Shown: positions 10,929 through 23,640, counted from the first letter of the stretch. The stretch: DNA of 64,000 nt from Hoplostethus atlanticus (GCA_034670405.1 JAXDDX010000007.1:2136501-2200500), one strand, 5' to 3'. The notes: generated from the letters alone by a model not told the origin. Made by a program: numbers and translations.

Positions 10929-13900
10929 ATGGCTGCAGAGGGTGATTTTCTGATGAGATACCGTGCTGTGTCAAATAAACTGAAAAAGTAAGGCCTTGTA
11001 TACTTGTTTCTTCAATCACGTATAGTTAAGTTGAAAGGAAACGGAATGTCAGGATTTGCTAGTTAGCTTACCGGCTAATAATGCTAAGTTACGCAGCTAG
11101 CGTTGGCTGAGCGAACTAGCCTGCTAACACTAGCTGTCAGTGTTATGTGTCACATTTTAGCATTTGTGTATATTTTTAATCTATGTATTTAATTGTATAT
11201 TTATTTTGTCAAACGGAGCAAACGTGTTATGCTGACGAAAATGTTGTAAAGTGACAGACTTGTATTTCCTTTTCGCAGACGTTTCCTTCGAAAGCCCAAT
11301 GTAGCGGAGGCAAGTGAACAGTTTGGTAAGTGACAAACCCTCTCCACAAGTTAACCAACATAAACAGTCAAAATACAACCGCACTGTCTCAATATTTTGT
11401 TCCGTCCACGACATCACATTAACAGCAGCATTTGACAGCTTCACCTACCTACGCTTTGTCATCCCTGTGAATAGAGATTATCTACCAGCTAACTGTGTAT
11501 CTGTGTCTTATGTGGTTTCTCCTGTGCCCCAGGTCAGTTAGCCAAGGAGCTGAAGCAGCAGGACTGCCTTCAGTATGCTGCCTTCTGTAACCTTGCCATG
11601 GCACGGTAAGACAAAGCTACCTAGTTCATACCCCATCACCCCTTTTGCCCGATTGACCTAAACCACTCCGATGCCTAATGCTGCTCACAGTATGCTGAAA
11701 ATCCTAAGTTCACATCATAATAATCAAACCTTCTAGTAACTGATGACTTCTCTTTTGTTTCAACATGGAATTGTAGATGGCAAATAGCTTATATTTTGAC
11801 TAAGGTGATCCGTGTGGCTTATGGGAAACATATTTCATTCATATGTATTTGTTGTTGTTGTTGTTGTTGTTGTGTATCCTGGATGTTTGACCACAGGTGT
11901 GAGCAGACTCTTTTCAACGCTCCTGGAGAAGCTCTGGCGTTAACCGATGCTGCCCGCCTCTTTCTCTCCTCTGAGAAGGAGAACAGGGCACTGCAAGCAC
12001 CAGGCTTTGACGAGCACCTTCAGGCCGCACTCAACTGCTACAGCTTTGCCATCAAGGTAGCTTAAGACTCCTGATTTTTTTAAGATAACATTTTTCATGC
12101 ATCAATTAATCTGTGAAAATACGTGGGTAATGAAATTAGTAGTAAACTCAGAAAATCAGGTGAAATCAGGCTATTAGTGTGCTGCAGGAACGTCTGTCAA
12201 ATGTGTCTAAACTAAATGTGTGAGACTTGGCATTGAACATCTGAACAATAGATTTTACTTGTACATTCCGATATTGACCTTTTGCCTACATCCCTATAGA
12301 GACCGTAGGGTAATGCTGTTTTACAAATGGCTTACAGGTGTACATTGAGATGAACCAGCCCGTGATGGCAGCCAGCCTGTCTTTAGAACTTGGCAACGCA
12401 CTTAAGGTAAAACAGTGGATCAAAACTTCAAGCTGACCCCTTTAACGCTGTGAAGTTGATTAATTTCATATGAAATGTCAATTCTATCTATGTGTCTGTT
12501 GGCCTGTCTCTCTTTCCCTCTCTCCATACCCTCCGTTTCTCCCTGCCTCCATCCTTCACCTCATATAGGAGATGAACAGACCAGGGGAGGCTATCGTTCA
12601 TTACCAGAGGGCTGCAGAGTTGCAGACACAGACTCCTATTGAAGCTCTGCTGTCTATGGGAGAAATGGCCACCTGTAAAATCCTCACCCGTGAGTTCAGT
12701 GTCCATTGACATCTGATTATTCTGTTGATGTAGGGTTGTTTTTTTTTACCTGTGAGCATAAACAACTTATTTTACTTTTCTTTTTTTTTTTTATTTAAAA
12801 GCTTGCCTTTTGTTTTGCAGGTGACTATGATGGTGCTTTGTCAGTGCTAACAGAGATGCAGCTGACGTGCCAGGAGAGAGGACTGCAGCTCCCAGGCACC
12901 AACACTCTTGTTGGTGAGGCTCCAATTGGTTAAAATCTGTAGAAAAAATAATTCTACTACCTGCTTAAAATCCTTTCAATCGTGGACTGAAAGTGAGATC
13001 TTTTGACTGGCCCGTAGGCTGACAAAGCTAAAGTATGAGTTCCTAATCCTAGACTTAAGTGGATGGTTCATGGTTGTAAAAAGCCTGTCTTATTGATCAA
13101 TGACCCAGACTGCTTTCAGAACATCCAAAAAATGATATTCCAGTGCGGTAGTTTTGGAGGAATTGGCAATAGACTTCTTTTGAATGCCAGTACCAAGTAA
13201 ATTGGAAACCAGTTTAGTTTTCTTGAAATCAAGTCCAAGCAGTGCTATTACTCATTATTTTTATTACTCAAGTTTATGGAGCTAAACCGAATAGCCTGTA
13301 TGTGATGAAGTAAAATGGTTCCCCGGTGCCTTATGGTAGCGAAGAGTTTCTAACTGGAGGCTGCATCCAATTTCCAAAACAAACCTTGGCATGAAAATAT
13401 TTTAGTGAAAAAGACTTTACATTCAGAACACTATCTTTAACCATCCATGGGACTAACTAAACAGACCCAGGAGCAGTGTCTACTAGCAGTGTCTATGCAT
13501 CTCTTCTTGTTTTATTACCAAGGTTGCGTTTGACTGAGTACAATGACTGTCCTCATTTTCTCCTCTCTAACCTCCTAATCTACCTCACATCCAGGTGCGT
13601 TTCTAGACATTGTGGCCAAGTGCGAGATCTCCAGAGTACTGTTGCTGATGTTGCTTGAGGTAGGCACAGGAATAATATGTACAAAGAATGAACCTTAAAC
13701 TGCACCTTGCATGTTTCGGGTCTCACCCCTGCTGCTTTCCTTTGCAGCCTCCGCCTCAGAAGCTGCTACCAGAACATGCCCAGACCCTGGAGAGGTACGC
13801 ATGGGAGTCCTTCGACCCTCACAGCCAGGGTAACTACACATTTAAAACACAAATATTATATTAATGATAAATTCAAAAAAGAGATCATAAATCCCATGAA

Positions 13901-14658
13901 TATACTGTTATGTTACATTTTTTTTGTGCTCTCCTTCAGTGACCTTCCTGCCTGAGAACGTTTTCCTGCTTCTCCAGTCAGTAGTGGTGAGTAACAAAAT
14001 CTACACAGGACTTCCTGGTCCTAACTGCCTCATATAGGGCGAATGATGATCCCACATGGTCTGCACATGAAATGATTATATGTGTTTTGAGATAGATATA
14101 GATAACGGTTTCTCAATTTGAATTTGGTGCATTTGCTTTGATAAGGCAGTGGTGTCAGTGTTATCACTGTTTTAACATCCGATGTGAGATCAATATTGAC
14201 CGAAATTGAGCTTAATTCACGTCTTAAGTGCCTTTTTTAATGAAAAAGATACCACAAAGTAGCTTGTTCTAGATGACTAGGCTTGATCTGTGTTGGGGGA
14301 AAAATAACTGAGGAGTCATAAAGGAGCATAAAAGTGGACAGGACTACAGATCTTGTCAAGGTGATCTGTATTTGCAGTTATGGTTTTATTTGTGCACCGT
14401 GTAACAGCAAATCTGTTTTGCAGATGGCGTGCCAGGAGAAAGACACGGAGTCCCTCAAGTCTCTTCAGACTGAGTTATGGTGAGCATTCAAATTTTTTAA
14501 TTTCCTTCATGTGATGGGGATTCTGCAGCGTTTCCACGGCATGTTATTTTCCATATTGATTGTTTTTCTCCCTCAGGCCATTTCTCTCTGCTGAGCAGAA
14601 CCATCTTCTCCACCTGGTGGTTCAGGAGCGCATCACCCCGTCTGGCCAAGGGATTTAG
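10929..14658 (+). CDS. f8a: F8A / HAP40, 40-kDa huntingtin-associated protein
   Basis: Twelve exons join with consistent phase: 10929-10987, 11279-11325, 11533-11605, 11897-12056, 12338-12406, 12569-12689, 12821-12913, 13595-13659, 13748-13829, 13940-13986, 14424-14479 and 14577-14658 (954 nt, 317 residues). The product starts [20 protein letters not shown] and shows TPR-like helical repeats ([51 protein letters not shown]), with a C-terminal part ending [14 protein letters not shown]40 is known as a helical-repeat partner that stabilises huntingtin and links it to Rab5 endosomes. Human F8A copies are about 371 residues and intronless; the fish copy is split into 12 coding exons. The ATG is the first in frame and sits just below two CCAAT boxes. 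Confidence 0.9.
11850..11873. repeat. (GTT)n microsatellite
   Basis: Eight GTT units in f8a intron 3. Confidence 0.9.
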
Positions 14659-16008
14659 TACGGTCCAGATCTAACTCACTTCCTCTGGGAATGAGACTTT
14701 ACATAATGGAACATTCCTGTCTCTGGTTGGGTCTGTTGTAAGGCCTCAAGAAGTGTTTTCTGAGCCACAGGGTTGTAGCTTGCACATGATAAACAAGTGC
14801 ACACTACATACAATATTTTACCCTTACCCGACAAATTTAGAAATTACAGTGAAAACCCTTTTGGTCAGAAGCTTTCCAGTACCCTGATGTAGATGTTGTG
14901 ATGGTAACTTTGGACTTAATTCAAGGAATCTTCATTAGTCTTGTAGTGTGCATCTGCTCAAGTGACGGTTGCATAACTGGACCAATCATCTATGTGATGC
15001 CTTTTATCATGGCTATTAATGGTGACTGGATTGAGTTGGATCTTGCAGATGTATGTGTATTTATTTGAAACATTTTAATAGATAAAGTATCAAGTCCTCA
15101 ATTTTTGATCATGTTTTTATTTTCTTAATAAATGATATGGCTTAAATTCTAATTACAAACTCTCCTACTGCATAGTTCTGAAATATGGTGAAATTAAACA
15201 CCATTGTCCTCCATCCCTGGTTTACTTTATGTTCACTTGTACAAATTACATGTACTTTCATATGATAGCAGCCAACTAAACACACAGAATCAAACATTGT
15301 TAAATGTTTCACTGAGAATACAAAATGATACAAAAATACAATGGTTACAATGTACATAGATAAACAAATGGATACAATATACTTCAGTTGTAGAATAATG
15401 ATACAATGGATTAAACTTACTCATACTGTAAATTAAGGCTTGTCTTTCCTGATTGTTCAAGTACTGCAACAGGAATGTTGTAATTTTATCAACATGCCGT
15501 ACCTTGTTAAATACAATACGTCGCCCCTTGACTCTCCCACTGGAAACCTGCAGTCGTCACCATTAGCCATACAGCGTGATTATACAGGTTGGTTGAGTAT
15601 CTTCATCTCTAAAGGGCTTTTACTTCACCTCCTCTACTCCTACACACCCACATTTGTCAAATTATTAAACTAATTCCTAATGGATGGACTGAGTTTCACA
15701 AACCGCTATGTAGCTGTTCAATGATGATGCAAATAATTGTACAATTTTATGGTCATACTACTATGAAAATTTGGGAAGCGTTTGATAAAAAGGTAGCATT
15801 GGTACACATGAGTTCAACTCTAGGAGTTCAATTTAAGACTAACTCCTGGTTACTGATTAACCCCTCCCCCAATTATTTTAGCTGACCATGGTGAGCAAGA
15901 ACCTTCTTAGTTTTTCTTCCATTTTCAACATAAAAACAAAATCGACTTCTTGAATTTACTGAATTAACAGTAAATTGACCCCAACGCTGCCTTCATCCCT
16001 CCATCCTC
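14659..16008. other. Convergent 3' UTRs of f8a (+) and emp2-like (-)
   Basis: No coding exon. The f8a 3' UTR probably ends at AATAAA 15127-15132. The emp2-like gene comes from the other side; the nearest minus-strand AATAAA (read as TTTATT on the plus strand) is at 15116-15121, with another at about 15060. If used, the two transcripts end within a few dozen bases of each other or overlap tail to tail. Confidence 0.5.
15116..15132. terminator. Two-way poly(A) signal
   Basis: The 17-mer TTTATTTTCTTAATAAA has AATAAA on the plus strand (15127-15132) and on the minus strand (15121-15116), spaced five bases apart. It lies between convergent genes and could serve both. Use by emp2 implies a 3' UTR of about 900 nt. 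Confidence 0.5.
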
Positions 16009-18902
16009 TTACTCAGTCTTCTTCCGCAGGACGAGGTAGGTGATGGCTAGGAGGAAGGTGAGGACAAAGGAGATCCAGGCCAGGATGAAGGAGTGTCCGT
16101 ACCCTCCCTGGTCGTTTGTGTGGAACTTGGCTGTGTAGATTGAGGCTGCAATCATTATGCACAGACCTGGAAGAAAGGGGGGGTTCACATTTAACCAGGC
16201 AGCCCACTTAAGTAATTATTTTTCACAAAATGATAAGATGTAATCTTATATGGTTTGTGTATAAAAGAAGTGTCTCAAAGGAAAATTCCATCCTCAGATA
16301 CAGATCAATTGTTATGGCTACTTCTTTCCATTTGAGAAAAGTGAGAGACGCCCCTTACAATGCAACATGTCTTGTGGCTGTATTGCATTATGGACAACTC
16401 AGTGGAGAAATTAGTGACTCTTACTCTTACATAGTGGATGTCGTGTCTGAGTGACTAGATAGTTGAAAATGTCTCCCATTAAATTCCATTGTAGCTGCAC
16501 TGGAAATATCTTGATCTAACATGATGTCACATCGTCTATGTGTAGCCAGTTATCCAAGAATAAGAAAAATATACCACCAAATGAAATGGGCCCAGAAGTG
16601 CATGGTACATTGCCAATAGCTGTGTTACACAGTTAGAATGCAGCCACATATATTGCCCCCCTTAGGACTGGGTTCAAATCCTCCCCCACTGTCAATACTT
16701 CACGGTCTTAAAAAAAAATCCAAACAATAACAAATGTAGACACGAAAGACCCGACGGTTTGAAGCTTTATGGAAATGTTCAAAGATAAGCTTTTGACACT
16801 ATTGACAGTTTCATAGTGATGGAGCATCCATCCAATGACACTGCCACAGTGACCTACTGCAGTGGTTTTCAATCATGTGCCATCAAGGCCCAAGAGGTTT
16901 TCATTCCAATCAATCACTACAGCAGCTGATTTCACTGATCAGGTCCCCCTCTCTGGTTCAAGGCGTGCTAATCAGTGAAATCAGCGGCTGTACTGATTGA
17001 GTGTCCCATTAGGCAGTATGAGTGAAATGATGACAAGAATAATAATACTAATAATCTCATAGAATATGATGGGGTTCAAACCCTATGGGTCTCGAACCCC
17101 TAACAAGATGTATAAGGTATCTCAACCTTCCTTACAATACATTCAACTACTTATTTATTTATTTATTTCCTTGCCTCCTTGACAGATGGATTACTCATTT
17201 GCTCTAATTTTCTGAACTGACAGAAGCTGAGGAGTGTTATCTTCACCCCTCTCAAATCAAACCTTATAGTCACACAGAAATACAAGTTTTACTGAAGTCT
17301 CATCAAATTCTTGTAATTTACAGTCAAGCATTTAGCAGATGCTGCTCTCCAGAGTGACTAACAACAAGTGCAAAAATAAGAGATAAGCATGAACAAAAAA
17401 AACCCAGAGGTTTGACTTGAAGTTACTTACAGGAGATCATCTGTAAAACTCCAGAGAGGGTGAACCTCTGGCCCTTGCCCAAGGTGAACAGCTGAGCCAC
17501 AAACACAAACAAGGCCAGGATGGCAAAGATACAGGCCAGCACTGAGGTGGCCTGCACCACCTGGAGGAAGTCTGCAGTGGGGGAACGAGAGAGATGCATT
17601 CAGCGAGAGTTCAACACTGAGACAAGGAGATGTAATGGTCACCTTGTAGCCTAGTTAAAGTACATACTTGGTCACCTTAACCATTGTGGTCATGGTGCGT
17701 TGTCAGTGGATAAAAACATTAGCGCAGGTAATAGTGAAAAGTGAATCCTGTGTAAAATATTTCACAATTATGCAACAAAATGTTACATGTTTTTTAAAGA
17801 TGAATGCAATAATGTGCCGTTATCAGTTAATTCCTATGTAACAATTCTTTGGAAATCACTGCAAAATATACTATCGCCAAACATTAACACAAGAAGCAAT
17901 CTGAAGCAACCATTACTCAAGACCTAAATCAATCACTCTTGACTTGGGAGCCAAACCAGTCTGTAATCAGCACCCATCTTCTAACATATACCATGCATGT
18001 GGACCCTGATCTAGGATCACTGGTCAGGTAACTTAAATGTGATGTAGAAAAACAACTATTTCCAGATTAGCACTCCTATTCTTAGATATTTCATGAGTCC
18101 GTTCCATGGAGTTACCCTCAGGGGCGTTTTTCAGGCTGACGTAGTGCCAGGCTGAGTCCGCCATCTCCCAGCTGCCCCACAAGTCGGTAGACATTGTTTC
18201 TGTCATCCACCAGGCCTGAGGACACGGGACAGAATAATAATGACCATTTAAACACCCATTTCAAGGTTCCAGGATTTCAAGAAACACACAAAGTAGCTGC
18301 TGTCCCCTACTAAGGAAATGCTTAATTGAGTAACAATCATAGACTTTTACTCTGTTGTCCATTTAATCAACAAATCTGTAAACTAGTCTTTCCCCACATT
18401 GGTATCGTCCTGCAAATGAATACAGACATCGTTTTTTTAATCTAAAGCCAATGCATATTTGGTTCTGCTGTTCTAACGATGAAAATGTGTTTATTATTTA
18501 AAAAATAAAGTGTAATTTCACTACATTCAAGTGTATTTAGTATTTGGGATGTTGATGAAAATATATTTGTAGAGGTATGTAGTTTTACTTCTAATATGGT
18601 TGGCAAATACAAATCAATACAAATGATTCTGTTCTGACTCTTAGTTTGAGTGTTTCCAAGTTAATCAAAGTTTTTGAATTTGCACTGTAAATGCACAGAG
18701 TAGCTTGTGGTTGGTACATGTCTTAACTCTAATTTCAGTTGGCAAAACATTTTGTCGCCCCCTCTAAGAGATTGTTTTAACATAGGCAAGTGTGCAGATG
18801 AAAAACCCAAAGGCAGAGCTCACTTACATTATCGATGGTGGCCACCAGAAGCAGGATGATGGTGGTAATGTGCAGCACGACGATTCCAGCCAGGATTAAC
18901 AT
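16009..18902 (-). CDS. emp2: Epithelial membrane protein 2-like tetraspan (PMP22/EMP family)
   Basis: Four coding exons on the minus strand: 18902-18828, 18215-18116, 17571-17431 and 16166-16009 (474 nt, 157 residues), phases 0, 1, 1. The product has four hydrophobic segments: TM1 in exon 1 (MLILAGIVVLHITTIILLLV), TM2 and TM3 in exons 3-4 and TM4 near the end (HSFILAWISFVLTFLLAITY). VVQATSVLA, FVFVAQLFTLGKGQRF and the ISCLCIMIAASIYT stretch match EMP2 better than PMP22, EMP1 or EMP3 as I recall them, and it ends in a family-like basic tail LRKKTE. The first extracellular loop (DLWGSWEMADSAWHYVS) lacks the cysteine pair common in the wider claudin/PMP22 group. EMP2 regulates integrin and caveolin trafficking in membranes. 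A noncoding first exon may end at about 19871 (donor CTCAG|GTAATG on the minus strand). Confidence 0.85.
16861..17005. repeat. Fold-back (hairpin) interspersed repeat, MITE-like
   Basis: Left arm AGCAGCTGATTTCACTGATCA is mirrored by right arm CTAATCAGTGAAATCAGCGG as its reverse complement, separated by about 30 bp (CTCTCTGGTTCAAGG region). I recognise this hairpin as a common teleost repeat lying in introns and spacers; here it sits in intron 3 of the emp2-like gene. Non-coding. Family name not assigned. Confidence 0.6.
17312..17375. repeat. Degraded CATTTAGCAGACGC-type teleost element
   Basis: The phrase CATTTAGCAGATGCTGCTCT followed by CCAGAGTGACTAACAACAAG matches, with decay, the cleaner copy at 27491-27580. 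It lies in intron 3 of the emp2-like gene. Confidence 0.6.
18000..18090. repeat. Short dispersed repeat resembling a salmonid element
   Basis: CCTGATCTAGGATCACTGG and AGATTAGCACTCCTATTCT resemble phrases of a repeat common in salmonid introns. Recognition is from memory only. Confidence 0.3.
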
Positions 18903-19029
18903 TGTGACTCTCTGAAAACAGATAACGGACCGGGGGGCGGGGGCGGAAGGATGTAGGGTATTTATTTCCTAGGACTCTGTGGAGTTATATAACACACGTT
19001 TAGACTTGAGGTAACTCCCTTTCACACAC

Positions 19030-20780
19030 AGCTGTCACAAACAACCACTGTTTCAAACAGAGTGGGGGGTGGGGGGGGGTGGATGAGCAGTGAGAGCCAC
19101 TGCTGCATGCAAGCCCAAACTCGTCCCAGAAGTCTCACAAACAGACCCATTTTTTAAATAACTGCATGGGCCATCTGCTGTCAAACACACCCCCACTCGT
19201 CCCACAGAGCGGCTTCCCTGGTCGCTTTACCCACGCCGCCCAAAACAACCAGCGGAGTGTTTATTTTTTTTTTACCCTTTAAAACTACAAATGCAGTGTA
19301 AATGAGGTGGCTATATATAAACTTAATTGAGCAAGATAATCTCTATTTCAGCGCGTCCACGGATACTTCTTTGGTTATTTGTATACTTTTACACATATGT
19401 CTTTGTGTTTATTGCTACAAGAAAGGCACATTTGTTTAGACCTTATTGGGGCATTCCCAAATGGGACGGGTGCTGCTGCCCCCCCTCCGGTTTTACGGGC
19501 ACAGGCCCTATAGTCATACTACTATGAAAAGAGCGCGAGAATACGACGACAGAAAATAGTAATCAAGACATGTCTAAGCGACGTTACACGGATAAATACA
19601 CGACTTTGACGTCTCGAAACTACGTGATCTTACAGTGTTCAGATTCGCGCTGCTTTTTTCCACACTTTTACTCATGCGCTCCCAAAGTGATAGCCGTGCA
19701 ACTCTCCCCAGCGCTGTTGAAAACCTGGACCATGCTCAAATGCGTTTTTTTCTTTCTTGAACGCTACCGACTTGAAAACCCACCTAAAAACACGCGTTAA
19801 TGCCGTTAGCGAAAACATCACCCGCGTGGCACAATCACACACAATGCAAACAACGTGAACAAACATTACCTGAGAGCACTTTTACGCACGGGAGTTACTT
19901 GGGAATGTGAAAGAGTGTAGACCCACCCAGCTTTGGATTCATAGCATACACATCACCCTGTTTTCCCAATCCAGCCCCTTCCCTCCCTTTACCCTCACCA
20001 AACCCCACCCATACAGTCATTTTTTTTTTTTCCCTCACTGAAAAAGTCCAGAAGAACCAAATGGGGTTCCCTCTTGTCAGAACGGTGCGTAAAGACGCCT
20101 ATTCTCGTCAAAACACAGAACAGCTCCATAACGTTACCACACGTTCAATTTAGGACTTTTGAAATTTTGCTTTTGAAAAAAGATAGAAAAGAAGAAGAAA
20201 ACCATCTGTGATCCCTTTAATAAGCTACTCCAAAAACACTTCCTTTAGTTCTTCCAGTAAGTTTTTATTTTTTTATTTTTATTATTGTCCTTTGTCCCTC
20301 TTTCAGTAGGCCTAAAACCTTCAACATGTCTCACAGAGCAGCACAAGCCTATCAGTTGCTGGGTCATTATGCACTTTAAAGGACTTCTCCACAGACAGGA
20401 CTTGAACAAGGGCTGGTGTACTCAGTGGTGTGGTGCATGCTGAGCCCTCCAGAGTAAAACATGGATGAGGAAAGGCTCATCACTATGCCGACATCCAACA
20501 GCAATCTCAGTCTGATGGTGAAACACCTTTCCAAGAAAGTGCAAAGTGAAATTAAACATTGGGCCCGTGTGGCTGTGTTGACTGGTGTATGACACTGACA
20601 TTGAAATCAATCTGAATCAATAAAACCTCAATAAATTCCTCAGTGTGCCTTTCAACCAATCTTCTCACACTAGATTGCATCAGTGATTCCCAACATAATG
20701 TCATTTCTAGCGTGGTTAAGGTTCCCCCCCCCCACAGCAACGGTTAGCTGCCTAATGTAATTTCAGCAGACCGTGGACAG
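19030..20780. other. Intergenic region upstream of emp2-like gene
   Basis: Contains G-rich (about 19063-19081), poly-T and CpG-bearing sequence but no coding exon. The stretch at 19860-19930 could be the noncoding first exon and promoter of the minus-strand emp2-like gene. The rest shows nothing recognisable. Confidence 0.4.
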
Positions 20781-20798
20781 ACATCCGTGAGGGGACTT

Positions 20799-22894
20799 GA
20801 TGGGCTCGTCACTGTGGTTCCCCACTGTCCTCTGTGGGTATGATGCCATGTCAATCACATTCCAGCAGCGAGACATTGGACAACGTCCTCATTGAGCAAT
20901 GCAAGTCGGTTTCCCTCACGTACCTAACTGTAACACGAGTGGAAGCCTTGTGGAAGTCAGATGCATCTTGCGCTACTGTAGGCCTCCTTCGCTAACCTCT
21001 AATACAATCGCAGTCTCCAATTAAAACAAACTTACGGTCCAGTTGTAATCAATACCATGTTATTTGGGGATTGCTGTGGTCACTTGACAGACGGTGCATG
21101 TCTGGGAAAGCTTCCACTGGCTTGTCTTGGACGAGGGAAATGTCAAGCGGTTTTAGATTTATCCATTTCTACAAAAGAGCTGTATAGCAACATAGTGAGT
21201 ATCACTTACGTGTGAGGTCTTCTTCTTCTTTGCATGTGATTTTGTTCCTTGTGGACCTCACATCAACCTCCCTGCCTCTGTCCCATCTACCCGCGGGCTG
21301 CGGCCTCTCGGTGAAGACGACTTGGACTGAGGTGGTCCTTATTGCACACTACAATGGATGCTTTATCCTCCTGGAGGTAGGGTAAGGGTTAGATGCTATC
21401 ATTGCTTCCTTTCCTCTTTCACTGACCACTCCCTCATTTGCTGACTTGACAGATTCACTCACTGTAAGCAGCCCTGCTGTAAGTGAGTTTAGGCGACTTC
21501 AGTTCTGACGGTTTACCCTTGAAAATCTATCAGGAATCAGTTTGTCAAATTCAATTTGTGGTCAGAATCAGGGAGGACTGAAATGACCAGTAGGGAAAGC
21601 CTACTCTCCCAGATGCGTTTGTAAATTGACGTCATTGGATCTAATGGTCTCCGGACATGAGACTGCTAACAGACTCATGGTTTTGTGTAAGTCTGTGTAG
21701 CCCTGGATTAGACCTTAGTTAAATTGGTTAGACTGTGTAATGCAGAGTGGACCTTAATGGAGCCAGAAGTGTAGGTCTTCTTTTATCGCGGGAAGTATTG
21801 TTCATATGATATTGTTGGGTGGCTTATTGCTATGGGGTATGGGAATGTGCTACGAGAAGTCTCCTGTTTTAGCGATGAGTTTGAATAGAAGTAAATATAT
21901 TAACCAATAAACCTGACCCCTGACTCTTCATGGTGAAAGGTGAACGGGTGACCGTCCGTTATGCTGCTGAACATTACTGATTGCTCTTGTATGCCAGGTC
22001 TCTGGTCAATGGTCTTCTCGATTCCCTTCACAACCTGTGGGCCTATACAGAAGGTCAATGTCCACTTGAAATGTATTACACAAAAATAGTAGCGATTTGA
22101 ATGAGCAACGTTCAGAATAGTTAAATGTTTTTTAATGGATGTAGATGTTGATCTTATGTCCAACTTCAAATACCTTCTGATCGCTTTCCCTCCTGTCTTC
22201 TAGGGTGGCATGTACAGAATTTACATCCGATCCAGAGAGAGGCGGATGGAGCTTTCCTGCCCTTCACGAATTTGTTACCCACCCCGATATTGTTTAACAA
22301 GCCCTATGATGGGGACATGCAACCTCCAACCCCCAAACACAAATCACATCAGACCCAAATCCACCTCTTGCCGCCCTTCTGCCACAGGCCGGCATCCAAC
22401 TTCCTCTCACCGGTGTCGCACAACAACCAGAACAGCAGAAGTTGCCAGACATGCAGGAACAAAATACTAACCTTGTTACCCAACACGTTTCTTCCCAGCC
22501 CACCGAGATCTGTTTGCCCTTCATTCAGCTTCCAACTCCACCCCCCATGAATCCAATTCCTTTTGAACTCAACACTCCCATAATATCCAATCCAATAGTG
22601 CATGTTTGGTCTGGGCTGTTGAATTTGGTTCCAGCTCTCATTGCCCCGGGGCTTACAACAGTCCCATCAAGAGCTGCCTATTGCAAATCTGCATCAACAC
22701 ACCAACCAAGAAACTCCACCAGGACCACACTTGCCTGACTCTCTTCCTGGCCCTGCACCACCTTGTAACACACAGTAGTTTGCACCAATCATACCTGCAT
22801 ATTGATCTCCTCATCTCTGTCCCTCAATCTCATATAAAACAGGATCATGTTGTTCTGTGACCTACCAGCTCTCCTCAGTATCAAAATCAATAAA
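20799..22894 (+). pseudogene. Decayed tandem copy of the ZP-N part of the egg-coat gene
   Basis: Five blocks lie in the same order as exons 2-6 of the intact ZP gene that starts 750 bp downstream. About 20799-20895 gives LCGYDAMSITFQQ (compare QCDNNIMTFTASG). 21266-21376 gives CGLSVKTTW and HYNGCFILLE before a GTAGGG donor (compare CGYSVRTLS and PYDGCYITQE before GTAGCG). About 21616-21686 ends NRLMVL before GTAAGT. About 21929-22037 gives MVKGERVTVRYAAEH (compare MKGEWAPFVSAEC). 22204 onward gives GGMYRIYIRSRERRMELSCP (compare YTLSCP), then a Pro/Gln-rich tail in shifting frames and AATAAA at 22889-22894. Missing acceptors before blocks 2 and 4, an in-frame stop in block 4 and frame changes in the tail point to a pseudogene. 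It could instead be a fast-evolving short gene with assembly errors. Confidence 0.6.
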
Positions 22895-23640
22895 CGCACA
22901 ATGCCAATCTTTCCCAATCTGCTGTTCATCATCTAGGACTAATCTTCATATCGGTGCCACAGCCTTTTAGCATGGAGACCTCCATCACCAGGACGTTAAG
23001 GATCATGACGAGGAGTCTTCCCACCTCTCGTTGAGTAATTTAAAAAATAATCTATGAGTGGAAAAGTAGGATCCACTGAGTACTGTCTGATTGTCAATAA
23101 AATATATATAAAATATATAAGTGTTTGTTTGTTGGGATTCATGGTAACGTGATAAGGTGACATGTAAGATGTTCCTATTATGTCCATCAGCACCACAAAA
23201 TTGTGGTGTGGCAGTGCATGTTCAAGTCCTCAAGTAAAATAGTAAAAAATAATAATAATAATAATTCAATGCTAATTCCCTATCATTGTATCCTCACTAT
23301 TTAGAGGTCCAAAAATACAAGTAGGAGTAAACACGATGACTGAAAAAATGACTCAAACTGAAGTACAATTACAGACTTTTAAAGTGCTAACCATGAGTAT
23401 TTAGCAGGAAAGGTTGTAATTAGTTGTTTCCACCTCTGACAGGACACTGCCTAAGTGCAACACAAGTACACAGACTACTATTTTTATGTTTGTTTTTTTT
23501 CATATTTCTGATTAAACTCTCTGTGGCCCCCGTAGCTTTTTCATTGGCTCGTGCTTAATGACACTTAATTTATTCCCGTCAGATTTTCAGATGACGCCTC
23601 TACGAGCGCGCGCGAGCACACAAGAATCAACCACCCAGCG
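22895..23640 (+). promoter_or_regulatory. Upstream region of the egg-coat ZP gene
   Basis: No coding exon. This is the 750-bp spacer between the poly(A) signal of the decayed copy and the ZP start codon. It holds an AAT repeat near 23250 and a GCGCGCGCG run at about 23606, 35 bp before the ATG. No TATA box is placed with confidence. Confidence 0.4.

Noticed and set aside
22442-22738. Independent Pro/Gln-rich gene (SCPP or enamel-matrix type)
   Set aside because: It directly follows an exon that resembles the closing part of a ZP-N repeat and needs frame changes; better explained as the tail of the decayed ZP copy.
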